From positions 3,038,001-3,102,000 of the forward strand of contig NZ_UGNX01000001.1 in NCBI RefSeq assembly GCF_900452415.1: 64,000 nt of DNA. Reading direction: 5' to 3'. The position numbers were made by a program, and so were the translations under genes. Origin of the DNA: Legionella cincinnatiensis (GTDB lineage Bacteria; Pseudomonadota; Gammaproteobacteria; Legionellales; Legionellaceae). Under the pieces are notes generated by a model. That model did no database searches, had not been told where the DNA came from, and saw nothing but the letters and a program-made list of their open reading frames with translations. Positions 44,015-53,324 of this stretch are shown in pieces (position 1 is the stretch's first letter; each line of letters opens with the position of its first letter).

Positions 44015-44232
44015 AAAATAGCCCGAAGAAAGAGTAGCGAAATTGTACTATGACTTGATGAAAAATGATTAAACAATAGTGTTAATTTTTTGCAAAAAAA
44101 CAGTTAAAAGCTGACAAAATTGGATTAATAAAAATAGATAAATGATAAAAGCCAACAAGAACCCTCTTTTTTTTATAAAAACTAATTGGTACACTCATGG
44201 CAAAATACCCCCCTAATAGTTAGAGATATAAG

Positions 44233-45435
44233 TTGATTCTTGATGCAGATAAGCCTTTTAATTCTAATGAAAAAAATCAATCAGAAGAGAAGGTTGTTAT
44301 TATCATTCCAACATACAATGAAGCGTCAGTCATTCAAGCAACAATAGAACAAGTATTTGCATCAGTATTAGTAGAGAACTATGATATTCATATTTTAATT
44401 TTTGATAGTGCCTCTACAGATAACACCCAACAAATTGTTACTTTCCTCCAAAAAGAGTACCCTAAATTGCATTTAAAACACGAGCCGACAAAATCAGGCC
44501 TTGGTTCTGCTTATTTGCAAGCGATGAATTATGCATTAACCTCTCTAAATGCGGATATTGTTTTTGAATTTGACGCTGATCTTTCGCATCAGCCTAAATA
44601 TATTATTCCTATGCTGGACATGCTTAAAACTCATGATTGTGTCATAGGAAGCCGTTACGTCAAGGGAGGGAGCATTCCTAAGAACTGGGAATTGCATCGC
44701 AAACTATTTTCTGTATTAGGTAATTATGTTGCAAGAGCCCTTCTTACGTCTAAATACAAAGATTTCACTAGTGGATTTCGAGCTACACGTCGTCAGCAAT
44801 TAATGAAAGTGCTTCCTAATCAATTTCTTACAAATCATTATGCATATAAAATTCAGTTATTGTGGCTGTTGCATAAAAATAACGCGAAGATTTGTGAATA
44901 TCCAATTAACTTTATTGATCGGAACATGGGTTATAGTAAATTACCCAAAAACAGCATTGTTGACTCCCTGCGAGTTGTTTTTATTTTGCGCTATTATGAA
45001 ATTAAGCGCTATATAGCCATGTGTCTCGTTGGTTCTTTGGGGGTCATCGTACAGTTTACTACATACAATATTTTGCGCAGCCATTTTTCTTTTCCACCCT
45101 TTGAAGCATCAAGAATCGCCATTGCAGCAGCCATTATCAATAACTTTATTTTGAATAATAAATTCACATTTAGAATGAAAAGCAAAATACCTCCATCAAT
45201 GAAAATAAAGCGCTTAATTATTTTTGTTCTTTATTCTATATTTATAATCTACGTACAAAGTTATTGGTTACACTTTGGTGTTCTTTGCTTTGGTAGAGGA
45301 CCTATTCGAGAAAATATCATCATGGGTTTGGGCATAGGTTTAATATCGCTTTTAAATTATTACATTTATTCTCGCCACGTATGGCCAGATAAACACGTTC
45401 CACTGGAAAATACTGATGATACGTACACCACGTAG
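44233..45435 (+). CDS. Family 2 glycosyltransferase fused to a GtrA-like membrane domain
   Basis: This 400-residue protein joins a dolichol-phosphate-mannose-synthase-type GT2 domain (about 15-250) to a GtrA-like four-span domain (about 260-385). The GT2 part shows VVIIIPTYNEASVI, IFDSASTDNTQQIV, the DxD-like EFDADLSHQPKYI and GSRYVKGG; the membrane part shows YIAMCLVGSLGVIVQFTTYNIL and AIINNFILNNKFTFR. It likely makes a polyprenyl-phosphate sugar and helps move it across the inner membrane. The only start compatible with the frame is a TTG at 44233 with a weak ribosome binding site. It overlaps the ArnT-like gene by 20 bases. Confidence 0.88.
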   Translation: MILDADKPFNSNEKNQSEEKVVIIIPTYNEASVIQATIEQVFASVLVENYDIHILIFDSASTDNTQQIVTFLQKEYPKLHLKHEPTKSGLGSAYLQAMNYALTSLNADIVFEFDADLSHQPKYIIPMLDMLKTHDCVIGSRYVKGGSIPKNWELHRKLFSVLGNYVARALLTSKYKDFTSGFRATRRQQLMKVLPNQFLTNHYAYKIQLLWLLHKNNAKICEYPINFIDRNMGYSKLPKNSIVDSLRVVFILRYYEIKRYIAMCLVGSLGVIVQFTTYNILRSHFSFPPFEASRIAIAAAIINNFILNNKFTFRMKSKIPPSMKIKRLIIFVLYSIFIIYVQSYWLHFGVLCFGRGPIRENIIMGLGIGLISLLNYYIYSRHVWPDKHVPLENTDDTYTT

Positions 45436-46822
45436 CATTTATTTATGCCTTTTTCTTTATTTTGCTCTGATGTTAGGGATAGCCCCCATTAATATTTTAT
45501 CTCTTGATACTTATTATTATTGGGATTGGAGCCGCCATCTTGCTTTATCCTACTATGATGGTTCTCCCATGATCGCCTATTTTATTAAATGCGCAACCTT
45601 ATTATTCGGCAATAATCTTTTTGCTTTAAATTTTGTAGGCATTATGGTAGCAGCGATTTGCTGTAGAATTATCTACAAAACTGCGCGATTTTTTTTATCT
45701 CAAGAAGCAAGCTGGATTGCCGCACTAGCGTGGCTATTCTCCCCACTTGTGACGCTGGATATTCTGAAACAGACTACTTACGACACTCCTCTTACTTTAT
45801 TTTGGGCATTAACCCTTTATTACACGGTAAAATTGATACAAACAAACAAAACTAAAGAGTTATATTATATTGGCATCAGTGCGGGTTTGATGATGCTGTC
45901 AAAATATACAGGCATTGTCTTAATTCTATCTTTACTCATTTTTGTAATCTGTAGTACTTACCGATCTCTTTTTAAAACAAAGCATTTTTATTTTGCCACA
46001 ATTGTTGCGATCCTTATTTTTAGCCCAGTAATCCTATGGAATTACCAAAATCATTGGCAATCTTTTATCTATCAATTAACCACTCATCAACTAAATCACA
46101 CGGTTAATCCCTTTTATAATGCAGTCAAAACTTTTTTTACATCTTTTATCCCTGCACTTAATATTATGCTTCTGCCTCCTTTTTTGGTAAGTAGCAAAAA
46201 TTTGGATGAAAAAAATGCTTTAACGGTACGACTATGTCGTATCATCTGTTTTACTTTTTTATGTTTTTACATCTATGCAGCAAGTAAAGCCGAGATTAGG
46301 GTATTTTGGCTTACCCCGTACCTAATCAGTAGCGCAATTTTATTTGGATATAGCTATACTATTTTACCTTATCGTAAATTAGCTGTTTCATTAATTGTCA
46401 TTTATAGCTTAATTAGCCTCTTTATCCTGATTGATAATACCTCTAAATTTAATCTCATTAACTCTAAAAAACTTGCCTTTTATCACTTGATACAACAATT
46501 CAACACCACCTATCCCCAACTACCTAATACAATTCTTACCTCTGGTTGGTTTCAAGCGCGTATGATGTTTTTTCTTAAAAATAAACCAACTGTTTATACT
46601 TTAGGTTGTGGTACTGCCCAAAATCAATATGCATTGTGGAGTACAGAAATTAATAAAAAAATTAGTGATAAAACATTAAAAGAAGTACTCTACATTGATA
46701 GATATGATAGGCAAAACTGCTTGAAAAGATATTTTGATCACTGTGAGAAAATACCTACGCAGAAATATCCTTTTAGGCATAAAGAATATGCATTGAACGT
46801 TTATCGATGCCAAAATTTATAA
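45416..46822 (+). CDS. ArnT-like GT-C membrane glycosyltransferase
   Basis: This 468-residue integral membrane protein looks like an ArnT/PMT-type GT-C transferase, which uses polyprenyl-phosphate sugars on the periplasmic side. The first loop contains LDTYYYWDWSRHLALSYYDGSPMIAYFIK, where family members keep catalytic acidic residues. The loop FSPLVTLDILKQTTYDTPLTLFWALTLYYT is also typical. About ten to twelve spans are followed by a periplasmic C-terminal domain of about 120 residues. It starts inside the GT2-GtrA gene, so donor synthesis and transfer are coupled. The acceptor (lipid A, LPS, peptidoglycan or protein) is unknown. Confidence 0.86.
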   Translation: MIRTPRSIYLCLFLYFALMLGIAPINILSLDTYYYWDWSRHLALSYYDGSPMIAYFIKCATLLFGNNLFALNFVGIMVAAICCRIIYKTARFFLSQEASWIAALAWLFSPLVTLDILKQTTYDTPLTLFWALTLYYTVKLIQTNKTKELYYIGISAGLMMLSKYTGIVLILSLLIFVICSTYRSLFKTKHFYFATIVAILIFSPVILWNYQNHWQSFIYQLTTHQLNHTVNPFYNAVKTFFTSFIPALNIMLLPPFLVSSKNLDEKNALTVRLCRIICFTFLCFYIYAASKAEIRVFWLTPYLISSAILFGYSYTILPYRKLAVSLIVIYSLISLFILIDNTSKFNLINSKKLAFYHLIQQFNTTYPQLPNTILTSGWFQARMMFFLKNKPTVYTLGCGTAQNQYALWSTEINKKISDKTLKEVLYIDRYDRQNCLKRYFDHCEKIPTQKYPFRHKEYALNVYRCQNL

Positions 46823-47045
46823 ATACAATATAATAATAGCATGCAAAGTTGCTTTTTTAAATTTAAATGAGCATCATAAGAGTTTACAGTTTCCGATTCT
46901 TCTTTTAATGTATTGTCTTAAAGGACTACAATCGATTTAGTTTATAGTGATTTGATTAATCTTATGGATGCAGGCAAATAGGTAGAAATAGATCATCTAA
47001 AAATCAAACCACCATAAAACTACTAAAAATTAATAAGGACCATTG

Positions 47046-47921
47046 ATGCTTAAAATATTCTTTCTTTTTACTGCATTATTTTCTTCAATATGCTTTGCTG
47101 AGGAACGAGAAATCGCCATTACGATGGATGATTTACCTCTTGTGGCCTCTAGAATGAATACTCCAGGAAATAAACAACGCTCCACAGAGCGCTTTACTCA
47201 AATTGTACAAGCATTTCAAAAATATAAAGTTCCTGTCATAGGTTTTGTCATCGCAGGGGCAATAGAAAAAGGGCAGTGGTCGTTTCTAGAACAATTTCGT
47301 CAAGCAGGATTCATGTTAGGCAATCACACTTACTCTCATTATAACTTAAATCAGATGAGTGCTGAAAAATACATCGCCGATCTTGATCGTGCTGATAAAA
47401 TTCTTGAACCAATCATGACTCATCCTAAATATTTTCGTTACCCCTACCTTGCAGAAGGTAATAATGGAAAAAAACAAAAAGTGCATGATTATCTTAAAGA
47501 ACACAATTACACTATTGCTCCTGTAACTATTGATAGTAAAGATTTTGAATTTAATGAAATGCTTTATAAAGTTCCCTATCGTTCAAGAGTCAATTATATT
47601 CAGAAGCTCAAACCACGCTATCTCGCTTATATATGGAAACAAACATTAAATGCGGAAAAAAGATCAGGCAAAAATAGTAAACAAATATTATTAATTCACG
47701 CCAATCTTCTTAATAGTTATGTATTAGGTGATATTCTGGAAATGTACCAAAAAAATGGCTATAAATTTATCAGTATCACTGAAGCACTGAAAAATCCTGC
47801 TCCCCTTCTTAATTTGTCATCGCCCCAAAAAGGCATGAGTAAAACATTAGAAGAGGAACTGCTAGGTATCTCTTTGGATGCACCCAAACAAAATTATGTG
47901 ACACCCAGTAAAATTGAATGA
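47046..47921 (+). CDS. Exported NodB-type polysaccharide deacetylase
   Basis: This 291-residue protein has a signal peptide (MLKIFFLFTALFSSICFA) and a NodB homology domain. The metal-binding triad is visible as Asp29 in ITMDDLP plus His94 and His98 in GNHTYSH; RYPYLAEG gives the arginine-containing motif 3 and LLIHANLL the last histidine motif. It should remove N- or O-acetyl (or formyl) groups from a glycan in the periplasm. I chose the ATG at 47046 because AAGGA lies seven bases upstream; a TTG one codon earlier is possible. It follows the ArnT-like gene after 223 bases without a clear repeat. Confidence 0.88.
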   Translation: MLKIFFLFTALFSSICFAEEREIAITMDDLPLVASRMNTPGNKQRSTERFTQIVQAFQKYKVPVIGFVIAGAIEKGQWSFLEQFRQAGFMLGNHTYSHYNLNQMSAEKYIADLDRADKILEPIMTHPKYFRYPYLAEGNNGKKQKVHDYLKEHNYTIAPVTIDSKDFEFNEMLYKVPYRSRVNYIQKLKPRYLAYIWKQTLNAEKRSGKNSKQILLIHANLLNSYVLGDILEMYQKNGYKFISITEALKNPAPLLNLSSPQKGMSKTLEEELLGISLDAPKQNYVTPSKIE

Positions 47922-48043
47922 TAGCGCAATTATAACCCAGTTTTGCGAAAATCTCTGGAGCTCTCTGCTCCAATGCAGAATATAGCTTTAGTTTTTCACA
48001 AGCTATAATGTTATATAGGTCATTGACTAAAACAGGAGGTTCT

Positions 48044-48391
48044 ATGTTAATACTCGCTATTGTTTTATTTATTGCTGCTGCTGTCTGCGGTTTGATCCTG
48101 TTAACTGCAATATTACAGGATAAACCTGTGAATAAAGCCGCAAAAAGTCTGCATGGAATTTTTGCCGCAGCAGGAATCATCCTCGTTTTAGTGTACGTAT
48201 TCGTCTTTATGCCGAGCTGGTCTTCCCTTCTGGTGACAAGTTCAATTCTGCTTGTTGTTGCGGCATTAGGGGGGTTAACTTTATTTATACTTGACGTGAA
48301 AAAGAAAGAGGTACCTAAATTAGCGGCAGTAATACATCCACTCATTGCCTTTGCAGGTTTGCTTGCATTGATTATCTATGTTTTACCCTAA
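48044..48391 (+). CDS. Small four-span inner membrane protein
   Basis: This 115-residue protein consists almost entirely of four hydrophobic spans with short charged loops (LQDKPVNKAAKSLHG and DVKKKEVPKLAAVIHP), the second of which should face the cytoplasm. I do not recognise the family. The ATG at 48044 has a near-perfect AGGAGGT site at 48034-48040, so I prefer it over the open-frame start at 48008. A family B repeat follows the stop. Confidence 0.72.
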   Translation: MLILAIVLFIAAAVCGLILLTAILQDKPVNKAAKSLHGIFAAAGIILVLVYVFVFMPSWSSLLVTSSILLVVAALGGLTLFILDVKKKEVPKLAAVIHPLIAFAGLLALIIYVLP

Positions 48392-48402
48392 TCAACGTGA
48401 TT

Positions 48403-48522
48403 CGACCTCAAAGCATTTCCATGTCTTGAGGTCGCTAAACGAACGTTATCCCATAAAATGCGTCGCATTTACATATAGGATCCAGTTTTAAAATCAGTTC
48501 GATATAAAAAATGATGTTTATT
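48403..48522. repeat. Family B palindromic repeat, copy 2 (inverted)
   Basis: CGACCTCAA (48403-48411) pairs with TTGAGGTCG (48426-48434) to form a hairpin. The segment then runs GTCGCTAAACGAACG, TTATCCCATAAAATGCGTCG, CATTTA, about 20 extra bases, then TCAGTTCGATATAAAAAATGA and TGTTTATT. These are the reverse complement blocks of 39777-39876. The right half of the hairpin seen in copy 1 is missing. The complete IS66-type element has landed about 80 bases beyond. Confidence 0.7.
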
Positions 48523-48612
48523 AGTATACGTTCAACATATGCGACATAAAAGACATTTCCATGCCCGTTTATGTCACTTAATAAATGCTGGCCATACTTG
48601 GCTTGTAATAGG

Positions 48613-50025
48613 TCACGTGGGGTTAGCAAAAACCAGAGATTTTTGTCCCGAGAAGTAGTCAGTCAAAATCTGGTAGCAGACATCAAAAGCACTTTTCGCT
48701 TGTAATCTGCAGGAAGTAATAAGAGACATGGTTCTGGCTACGAAGTCAGAACCATAATCCGATCGTGTACCAAAATAATTTTTCCGCCAAATCACCGCAG
48801 GCCTTAAGCATTGCTCGGCATGATTATTTGTTGGCGCTACATTTTCATTAAAAATAAAAGTCCATAAGGCATCAAAATGCGTCAATAGGTTTGAGCAAAA
48901 CCGCACGATTCTTAATTTGGGGTCTGTATAAGTCCCTTGCTCCAGAAGTTCCCCTACCTTATGCCGGATGAACTTAGTTTTTCGTATGAGCTCCCAACGA
49001 GAGAAACCTCCTTGTTTGTATTGGTGCCACAGTTCAAATAAATCAGCTTGGCAACTTAATAACTCACTTCCTATACGAGCAATTGGTTTATCTTGTTTCT
49101 CAGAAAGTTTCGTGAAGTCGCGTTTTAAATGAGCCCAACAGATTTGACGCTTATCACTGGGAAAATAGTTATATCCGGCATAGCGATCGGAAACAAGAAT
49201 GCCATCAAACGCCCCCATTAAGGAATCAATCACTTTCTTCCCTCGAGAAGGCTCAACAGAGAAAAAAGCAGCTGATTCGGACATCATTCCCCAAAGCCAT
49301 TGATTGAGCCCGTCCCGGCGATGCCCTGTTTCATCCATATGCGCACAGGGGCTTTCTTTCACTTGATTGAATAAATCGGCTACAGGTTCTTTTAGCGCAT
49401 CGCTAACGAGGCGTTGTTTTTTATAAATACACCCCATGCTTAGAGTAAATGAGAACTGCTCGCTTAAAAAAGATTGAAGTCCTCGACGAGACAACTTGTA
49501 TTTTGAGAGCATGTGGGACATCAAGCTCGTTAATCGGGGACCTGTTATACCCCTCGTAATGCCGTTAGGTAAAGTGGCCAGTCGCTTCTTGCCGCAACAA
49601 ACACACGTTCCTTTTTCTAACTGATATTCAGTGATGTTGAGCTTTATTAGGGGTAGTTCATAGACTTGGTGTCTTAACACCTCTTGGTTTTTTATGTTCT
49701 TTTCACCGCAAATACAGCGCTTTGGCAATTTACAGGATACAACCTCATCCACTTCTTCTACTGACAACAACTCTCGAAAATGCCCTTGATGTCCTTTAAC
49801 TCCTCCACCCTTATTCGGGTTGGGCTTCTTTTTAGTCTTTTTCTTTTTAAAGTCCTGTGAGGGCGGTTTCGATGAGTTCGATGAATTATTATCCAAGCGC
49901 TCTTTAAGTGCTTTATTTTCTTGTTCTAACTGTTCAACCCGTAAAACTAATGCATCAGTGATCTCAACAAGTCGTTTTATCAACTCATGACAGTCCGCTA
50001 TTGTCTCAGGTAAGTGTACGTTCAT
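48613..50025 (-). CDS. IS66 family transposase (TnpC type)
   Basis: This 470-residue protein is an intact IS66 transposase. It has an N-terminal leucine-zipper coiled coil (residues about 10-50), a basic stretch KKKKTKKKPNPNKGG, and a zinc-finger-like region with cysteines in CKLPKRCICG and CVCCGKKR. The DDE core follows, with HMDETGHRRDG, FDGILVSDRYAGYNYF, QICWAHLKRDF and the closing ENVAPTNNHAEQCLRPAVIWRKNYFG. The TGA stop lies inside the left inverted repeat of the element. No frameshift or truncation is seen, so it may still be active. Confidence 0.95.
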   Translation of the reverse strand: MNVHLPETIADCHELIKRLVEITDALVLRVEQLEQENKALKERLDNNSSNSSKPPSQDFKKKKTKKKPNPNKGGGVKGHQGHFRELLSVEEVDEVVSCKLPKRCICGEKNIKNQEVLRHQVYELPLIKLNITEYQLEKGTCVCCGKKRLATLPNGITRGITGPRLTSLMSHMLSKYKLSRRGLQSFLSEQFSFTLSMGCIYKKQRLVSDALKEPVADLFNQVKESPCAHMDETGHRRDGLNQWLWGMMSESAAFFSVEPSRGKKVIDSLMGAFDGILVSDRYAGYNYFPSDKRQICWAHLKRDFTKLSEKQDKPIARIGSELLSCQADLFELWHQYKQGGFSRWELIRKTKFIRHKVGELLEQGTYTDPKLRIVRFCSNLLTHFDALWTFIFNENVAPTNNHAEQCLRPAVIWRKNYFGTRSDYGSDFVARTMSLITSCRLQAKSAFDVCYQILTDYFSGQKSLVFANPT

Positions 50026-50152
50026 TAAAAAATATTTAAGTGCATGAATGATCGGTTATTTTATTTGTTTTAACACAAAAATCCATAAGATATTTCTCTA
50101 TCTTGGGGGATCTTTTGACCCTCTGCGCTTTGAAATATATTGAAGATGAGCT

Positions 50153-50185
50153 CCCCTAATAAACTTCTTTGAAGTTTATTAGGGG
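50153..50185. terminator. Perfect 15-bp hairpin just inside the right IS end
   Basis: CCCCTAATAAACTTC (50153-50167) pairs perfectly with GAAGTTTATTAGGGG (50171-50185) around TTT. The last base coincides with the first base of the right 12-bp inverted repeat. It probably shields the transposase from read-through of the neighbouring leftward gene, a common insertion sequence device. The rest of 50026-50257 is otherwise empty. Confidence 0.7.
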
Positions 50186-50257
50186 TGACCTATTACCTTG
50201 GCTTAAAATAATGCGCGATAAAAAATTATCTTATATTAAATCCACAATTAATTTATT

Positions 50258-50896
50258 TTATTCCGGCTCAAACCGGTCTTTCAAACGCTGACGAACCAAT
50301 TGAACCATATCTTGAGGCGCTTTATCCGGTGATCCTGTATTAAAGGGAGGTTCTGGATCATACTCCAAACCAAGCTGTAAGCATTGAGCAATAATCTCAT
50401 TAGTCAGTTTTGAAGCCAAATAGAAAGCCATATCGATACCAGCAGAAACCCCTGCAGCAGTAATAATCTTACCATCGACGACAAATCGGTTTGAGGTAGG
50501 TAAAGCGCCCCAATGCTCCAAGCGGTTCATTACTGCCCAGTGTGTGGTTGCTTTAATACCTGACAATAAACCCGCTGCTCCTAAAATTAAACTTCCAGTA
50601 CATACTGAAGTTGTCCACAATGTGTGTTCGTGAACTTTTCTAATCCACTCTAGAATTTCAGGATATTCACGTAATGCAGTCGCAGTGCCACCGCCAGGAA
50701 TTAATAAAACATCTGTTTTTGAGATGTCGGCTAACGCATGCTCCGCCATTAAAGTAAGTCCTGAACCCGCATGTACTGGTCCAGAGTTTAAACTAGCCCT
50801 TTGCACTGTAACACCAGGAAGTCGACTTAGTACTTCATAAGGTCCAATAGCATCCAGAGCAGTCATCCCCTCATAAAATAAAAATGTAATTTGCAT
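50258..50896 (-). CDS. DJ-1/PfpI family protein, isonitrile hydratase-like
   Basis: This 212-residue protein is a class I glutamine-amidotransferase-like member of the DJ-1/PfpI superfamily. The nucleophile elbow is TTSVCTGSLILGAAGLL with Cys99. The paired acidic residue lies in the N-terminal EGMTALDAIGPYEVLSR, and GGGTAT supplies the oxyanion region. The THWAVMNRLEHWGA and ITAAGVSAGIDMAFYL segments resemble isonitrile hydratase (InhA) and GATase1-AraC N-terminal domains. The substrate is uncertain. A ribosome binding site AGGAG precedes the ATG at a slightly long distance. It is separated from the IS66 element by about 60 bases. Confidence 0.87.
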   Translation of the reverse strand: MQITFLFYEGMTALDAIGPYEVLSRLPGVTVQRASLNSGPVHAGSGLTLMAEHALADISKTDVLLIPGGGTATALREYPEILEWIRKVHEHTLWTTSVCTGSLILGAAGLLSGIKATTHWAVMNRLEHWGALPTSNRFVVDGKIITAAGVSAGIDMAFYLASKLTNEIIAQCLQLGLEYDPEPPFNTGSPDKAPQDMVQLVRQRLKDRFEPE

Positions 50897-51221
50897 GAAT
50901 ACTTTTCTCCTGTGTTAGCATTTCTTAATCAATTGAACTTTTTTATGACATCAATTTCTTCAATTTAATAATCAATAAAATATCATCATTTATTATCAAA
51001 TACGACAGCGTTACTCTCCTCGTCGGCCCTAACGATTCGTGATAAAACCACGTACTATTATAAAAAACTCACGTTAACTCACTGTTTTTTAAACATTATT
51101 AGCAAAAATTATATGACAAATGAAAATATTTTATTTGTCATATAAAATCATTTTGATTAAATTTAAATCACTTTTCTAAGTAACAATTTTCAACATTCTT
51201 TTACCATAATAAGGAGATATT
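50897..51221. other. Intergenic region without recognised content
   Basis: This 325-base AT-rich gap lies between divergent genes. I see a short GC-richer patch around 51017-51035 (CTCCTCGTCGGCCC) but no gene, repeat or clear promoter. Confidence 0.5.
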
Positions 51222-51663
51222 ATGCTTTTTAATTCTTTATCAGGGCTTTTAGATAACTGTACTGATAGTATGCCTAATCCTGATGTCCTATTTTTTTCTA
51301 TTGGTGGCAAAAGAGGGTTAAACGAACAACGATTTCCTCCTTATCTAGACAATTATAAAGGAAAAGTTTTAAGCATTTTAGTAGATGCTGGTTATCAGAG
51401 TATACAAAGAATACGACAGTTATTGGAGTCAGTATGAAGCGATTTATAAAAAAAGTCGTCTCGACTTTAATTTAAATCAAGATTTTGATTATTATCCAAA
51501 ACTTTGTATCGAATATGGATTCGTTTCCAAGCAGAAAAAATGGACCCTAGAGCCGGCTATTTCTTCTACAAACGTAACTTTATTTAATAGAACTACGGAG
51601 GGATTTGTCCCCTTACAATTTGACAAGGCACAAGAGTCGATTAATCTGAAAGCGTCCAGATAA
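51222..51663 (+). pseudogene. Frameshifted gene of unknown function
   Basis: Two overlapping frames appear to be halves of one gene. The first (51222-51437) starts with a good ribosome binding site (AAGGAGATATT) and encodes LLDNCTDSMPNPDVLFFSIGGKRGLNEQRFPPYL and KGKVLSILVDAGYQ. The second, in frame from 51385 to 51663, continues with YDSYWSQYEAIYKKSRLDFNL and ends with TTEGFVPLQFDKAQESINL. A one-base change near 51390-51437 would join them into about 145 residues. I do not recognise the family. It lies immediately outside the mobile island to its right, which may explain its decay. Confidence 0.55.
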
Positions 51664-51868
51664 GTAATTGCGTGAGCGATGCTAAGGTGTATTGACAATT
51701 TATAATATTCAACACCTATGTCCCACGACTTGCTCCTGAGGGATCCTCACAAATTAAACTACCTACGTACTGCATAAAGCGCGATACATAGATGTAGATA
51801 TTTTGTTATATTTCAATTAAAAACAGTAAGTTAACATCAATTATGGATAAGAGATCGGGTTATTACTT

Positions 51869-51986
51869 CGAGCCGTTTGGGCTGAGGAGGCGCACCAGCG
51901 CCGTCTCGAAGCCTTGGGAGGTACTTTCGAATCCGATACCAAGCTTCGAGACGGCGCTGGTGCGCCTCCTCAGCTCGAACGGCTCG
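51869..51986. repeat. GC-rich palindrome with 44-bp arms
   Basis: The arm 51869-51912 (CGAGCCGTTTGGGCTGAGG and on, ending CGTCTCGAAGC) is the reverse complement of 51943-51986 with only two mismatches; the loop is 30 bases. It is much GC-richer than the flanks. Cores such as GAGGCGCACCAGCGCCGTCTC recall the REP-like palindromes common in alphaproteobacterial intergenic regions. It interrupts the left inverted-repeat arm of the island between GATAAGAGAT and GATAGAGACTCG, so it arrived after that arm was formed. Confidence 0.88.
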
Positions 51987-52042
51987 TGATAGAGACTCGT
52001 TATGGGTGTGACCTCCGATTGATGTACGATCCCCTTATAAAT

Positions 52043-53324
52043 TTAGCCTATTTCTGCTAAACCAATAAATCCCATTTGATTAATTCTATTCCAAAAGTGG
52101 TCCCATCTACCTTTGGTTGATATTAATGCTCTTAAACGAAGAACCATCGTAATGCCTTTATTTTTCCATTTCATACCTGATTGGCAAAGTCTCTGTTTAA
52201 TAAGTGTCTTACAAGCCGCTTCGGTGACACCTGAACCAATCGGCAAATTTTTTATTTGGTAGTAATGATAATCCATACGGTGTTTTTGGTTTTTAAAGTA
52301 AGTTGTAGCACTTTTTAGTTTTTCAATAAGCGCCTGTTTGTTTCTACTAGACAAGCAATCGTTCATTTCATCAAGTAGTAATGTTGCCGCATTTGGCTCA
52401 TGTTTTAAGCGATGACAAGCTAAATCAAGCCAAAGATTTCGCGCCGATGTATCTATTGGATGCATGGCAAAAGATGCGTCAGCAAGGTATTGGGTTGCAT
52501 GAAAAAAATCTAAAATCTGATACTGGGTATGACGTTCCAAGAAATCCCAGTTGACCCTTGCACCATCCGCTATACCGACATAAGTAGCTTCTGGATACTG
52601 CAATTTAATGTGATAAGCCTCTCGCTCAAGTCGCTCTAAAAAGGAGGCTTTGCCATACTCAGGTGCAGCCCCCAAATAAATCGTATGCAAGCGTTCTCCT
52701 GCTTTATTATAAAGTGCAATCGTACCGGTCATGGCTTCTCGCCATCCTTCTTGACACATGAATACACAAGTTCCATCAGGCTCACAGATACAGTAGTCAC
52801 TACATCACTCAGTTTGGGCGTCTCATACATCCAGTCTTCTTCAGTCGTTTGAGCCATTGAGCCAACGATATCAACAACATGCTGAAGAAAAGAACGAACA
52901 ACTGGGCGCCCATGATTACTTTTTAAATCATCCATAACTTCTTGGGCACTTAATCGCGCATATTTGCTGGATATTTGTTTAGCAAATCGTGGTGTTGAGC
53001 TGGTTATAATCGAGCATGCTCATCAAGAGGACAATACGTTTTTCCCCCTGTTGACGTTTGATAGACATAACGCTCTATATCAATTGCACCATAAGGTGTT
53101 TCATAACGTTTTTTGACCACTCCCTTGCTTGTCATTCGAACATTGTCAATACGAATGGGAGCTCCTGTTGTATCAAAACGTTTGAATGCCTCACTGGTTG
53201 CAAGGCAACCAACATCATTCACGGCTGATTGAATCGATTCCTCCCTGTCAAGCATGGAACCATTTAATTTGATTCGTACTTGTATAACGACCTCCTCATC
53301 CTTCACTGCAATCACTTCAGCCAT
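52043..53324 (-). pseudogene. ISKra4-family transposase with two frameshifts
   Basis: Read across three frames this is an almost full-length ISKra4-type transposase. The first part has DTTGAPIRIDNVRMTSKGVV and ETPYGAIDIERYVYQ up to CPLDEHARL. The second has RFAKQISSKYARLSAQEVMDDLKSNHGR and EDWMYETPKLSDVVTTVSVSL. The third has QEGWREAMTGTIALYNKAGER, IADGARVNWDFLERH, and the closing LPIGSGVTEAACKTLIKQRL and LISTKGRWDHFW. Single-base losses near 52990 and 52779 break it. Some ISKra4 elements use one programmed frameshift, but two argue for a dead gene. Confidence 0.87.

Larger units (their letters stand above)
48605..50196. mobile_element. Complete IS66-type insertion sequence with 8-bp target duplication
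   Basis: The element is 1,592 bp. Its ends are perfect 12-bp inverted repeats, GTAATAGGTCAC at 48605-48616 and GTGACCTATTAC at 50185-50196. The 8-bp sequence CTTGGCTT flanks it directly on both sides (48597-48604 and 50197-50204); an 8-bp target duplication is the rule for IS66-type elements. It holds a single transposase gene and lacks the small tnpA and tnpB genes of classical IS66, as in the ISBst12-like subgroup. Intact ends, duplication and reading frame suggest a recent insertion. Confidence 0.93.
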
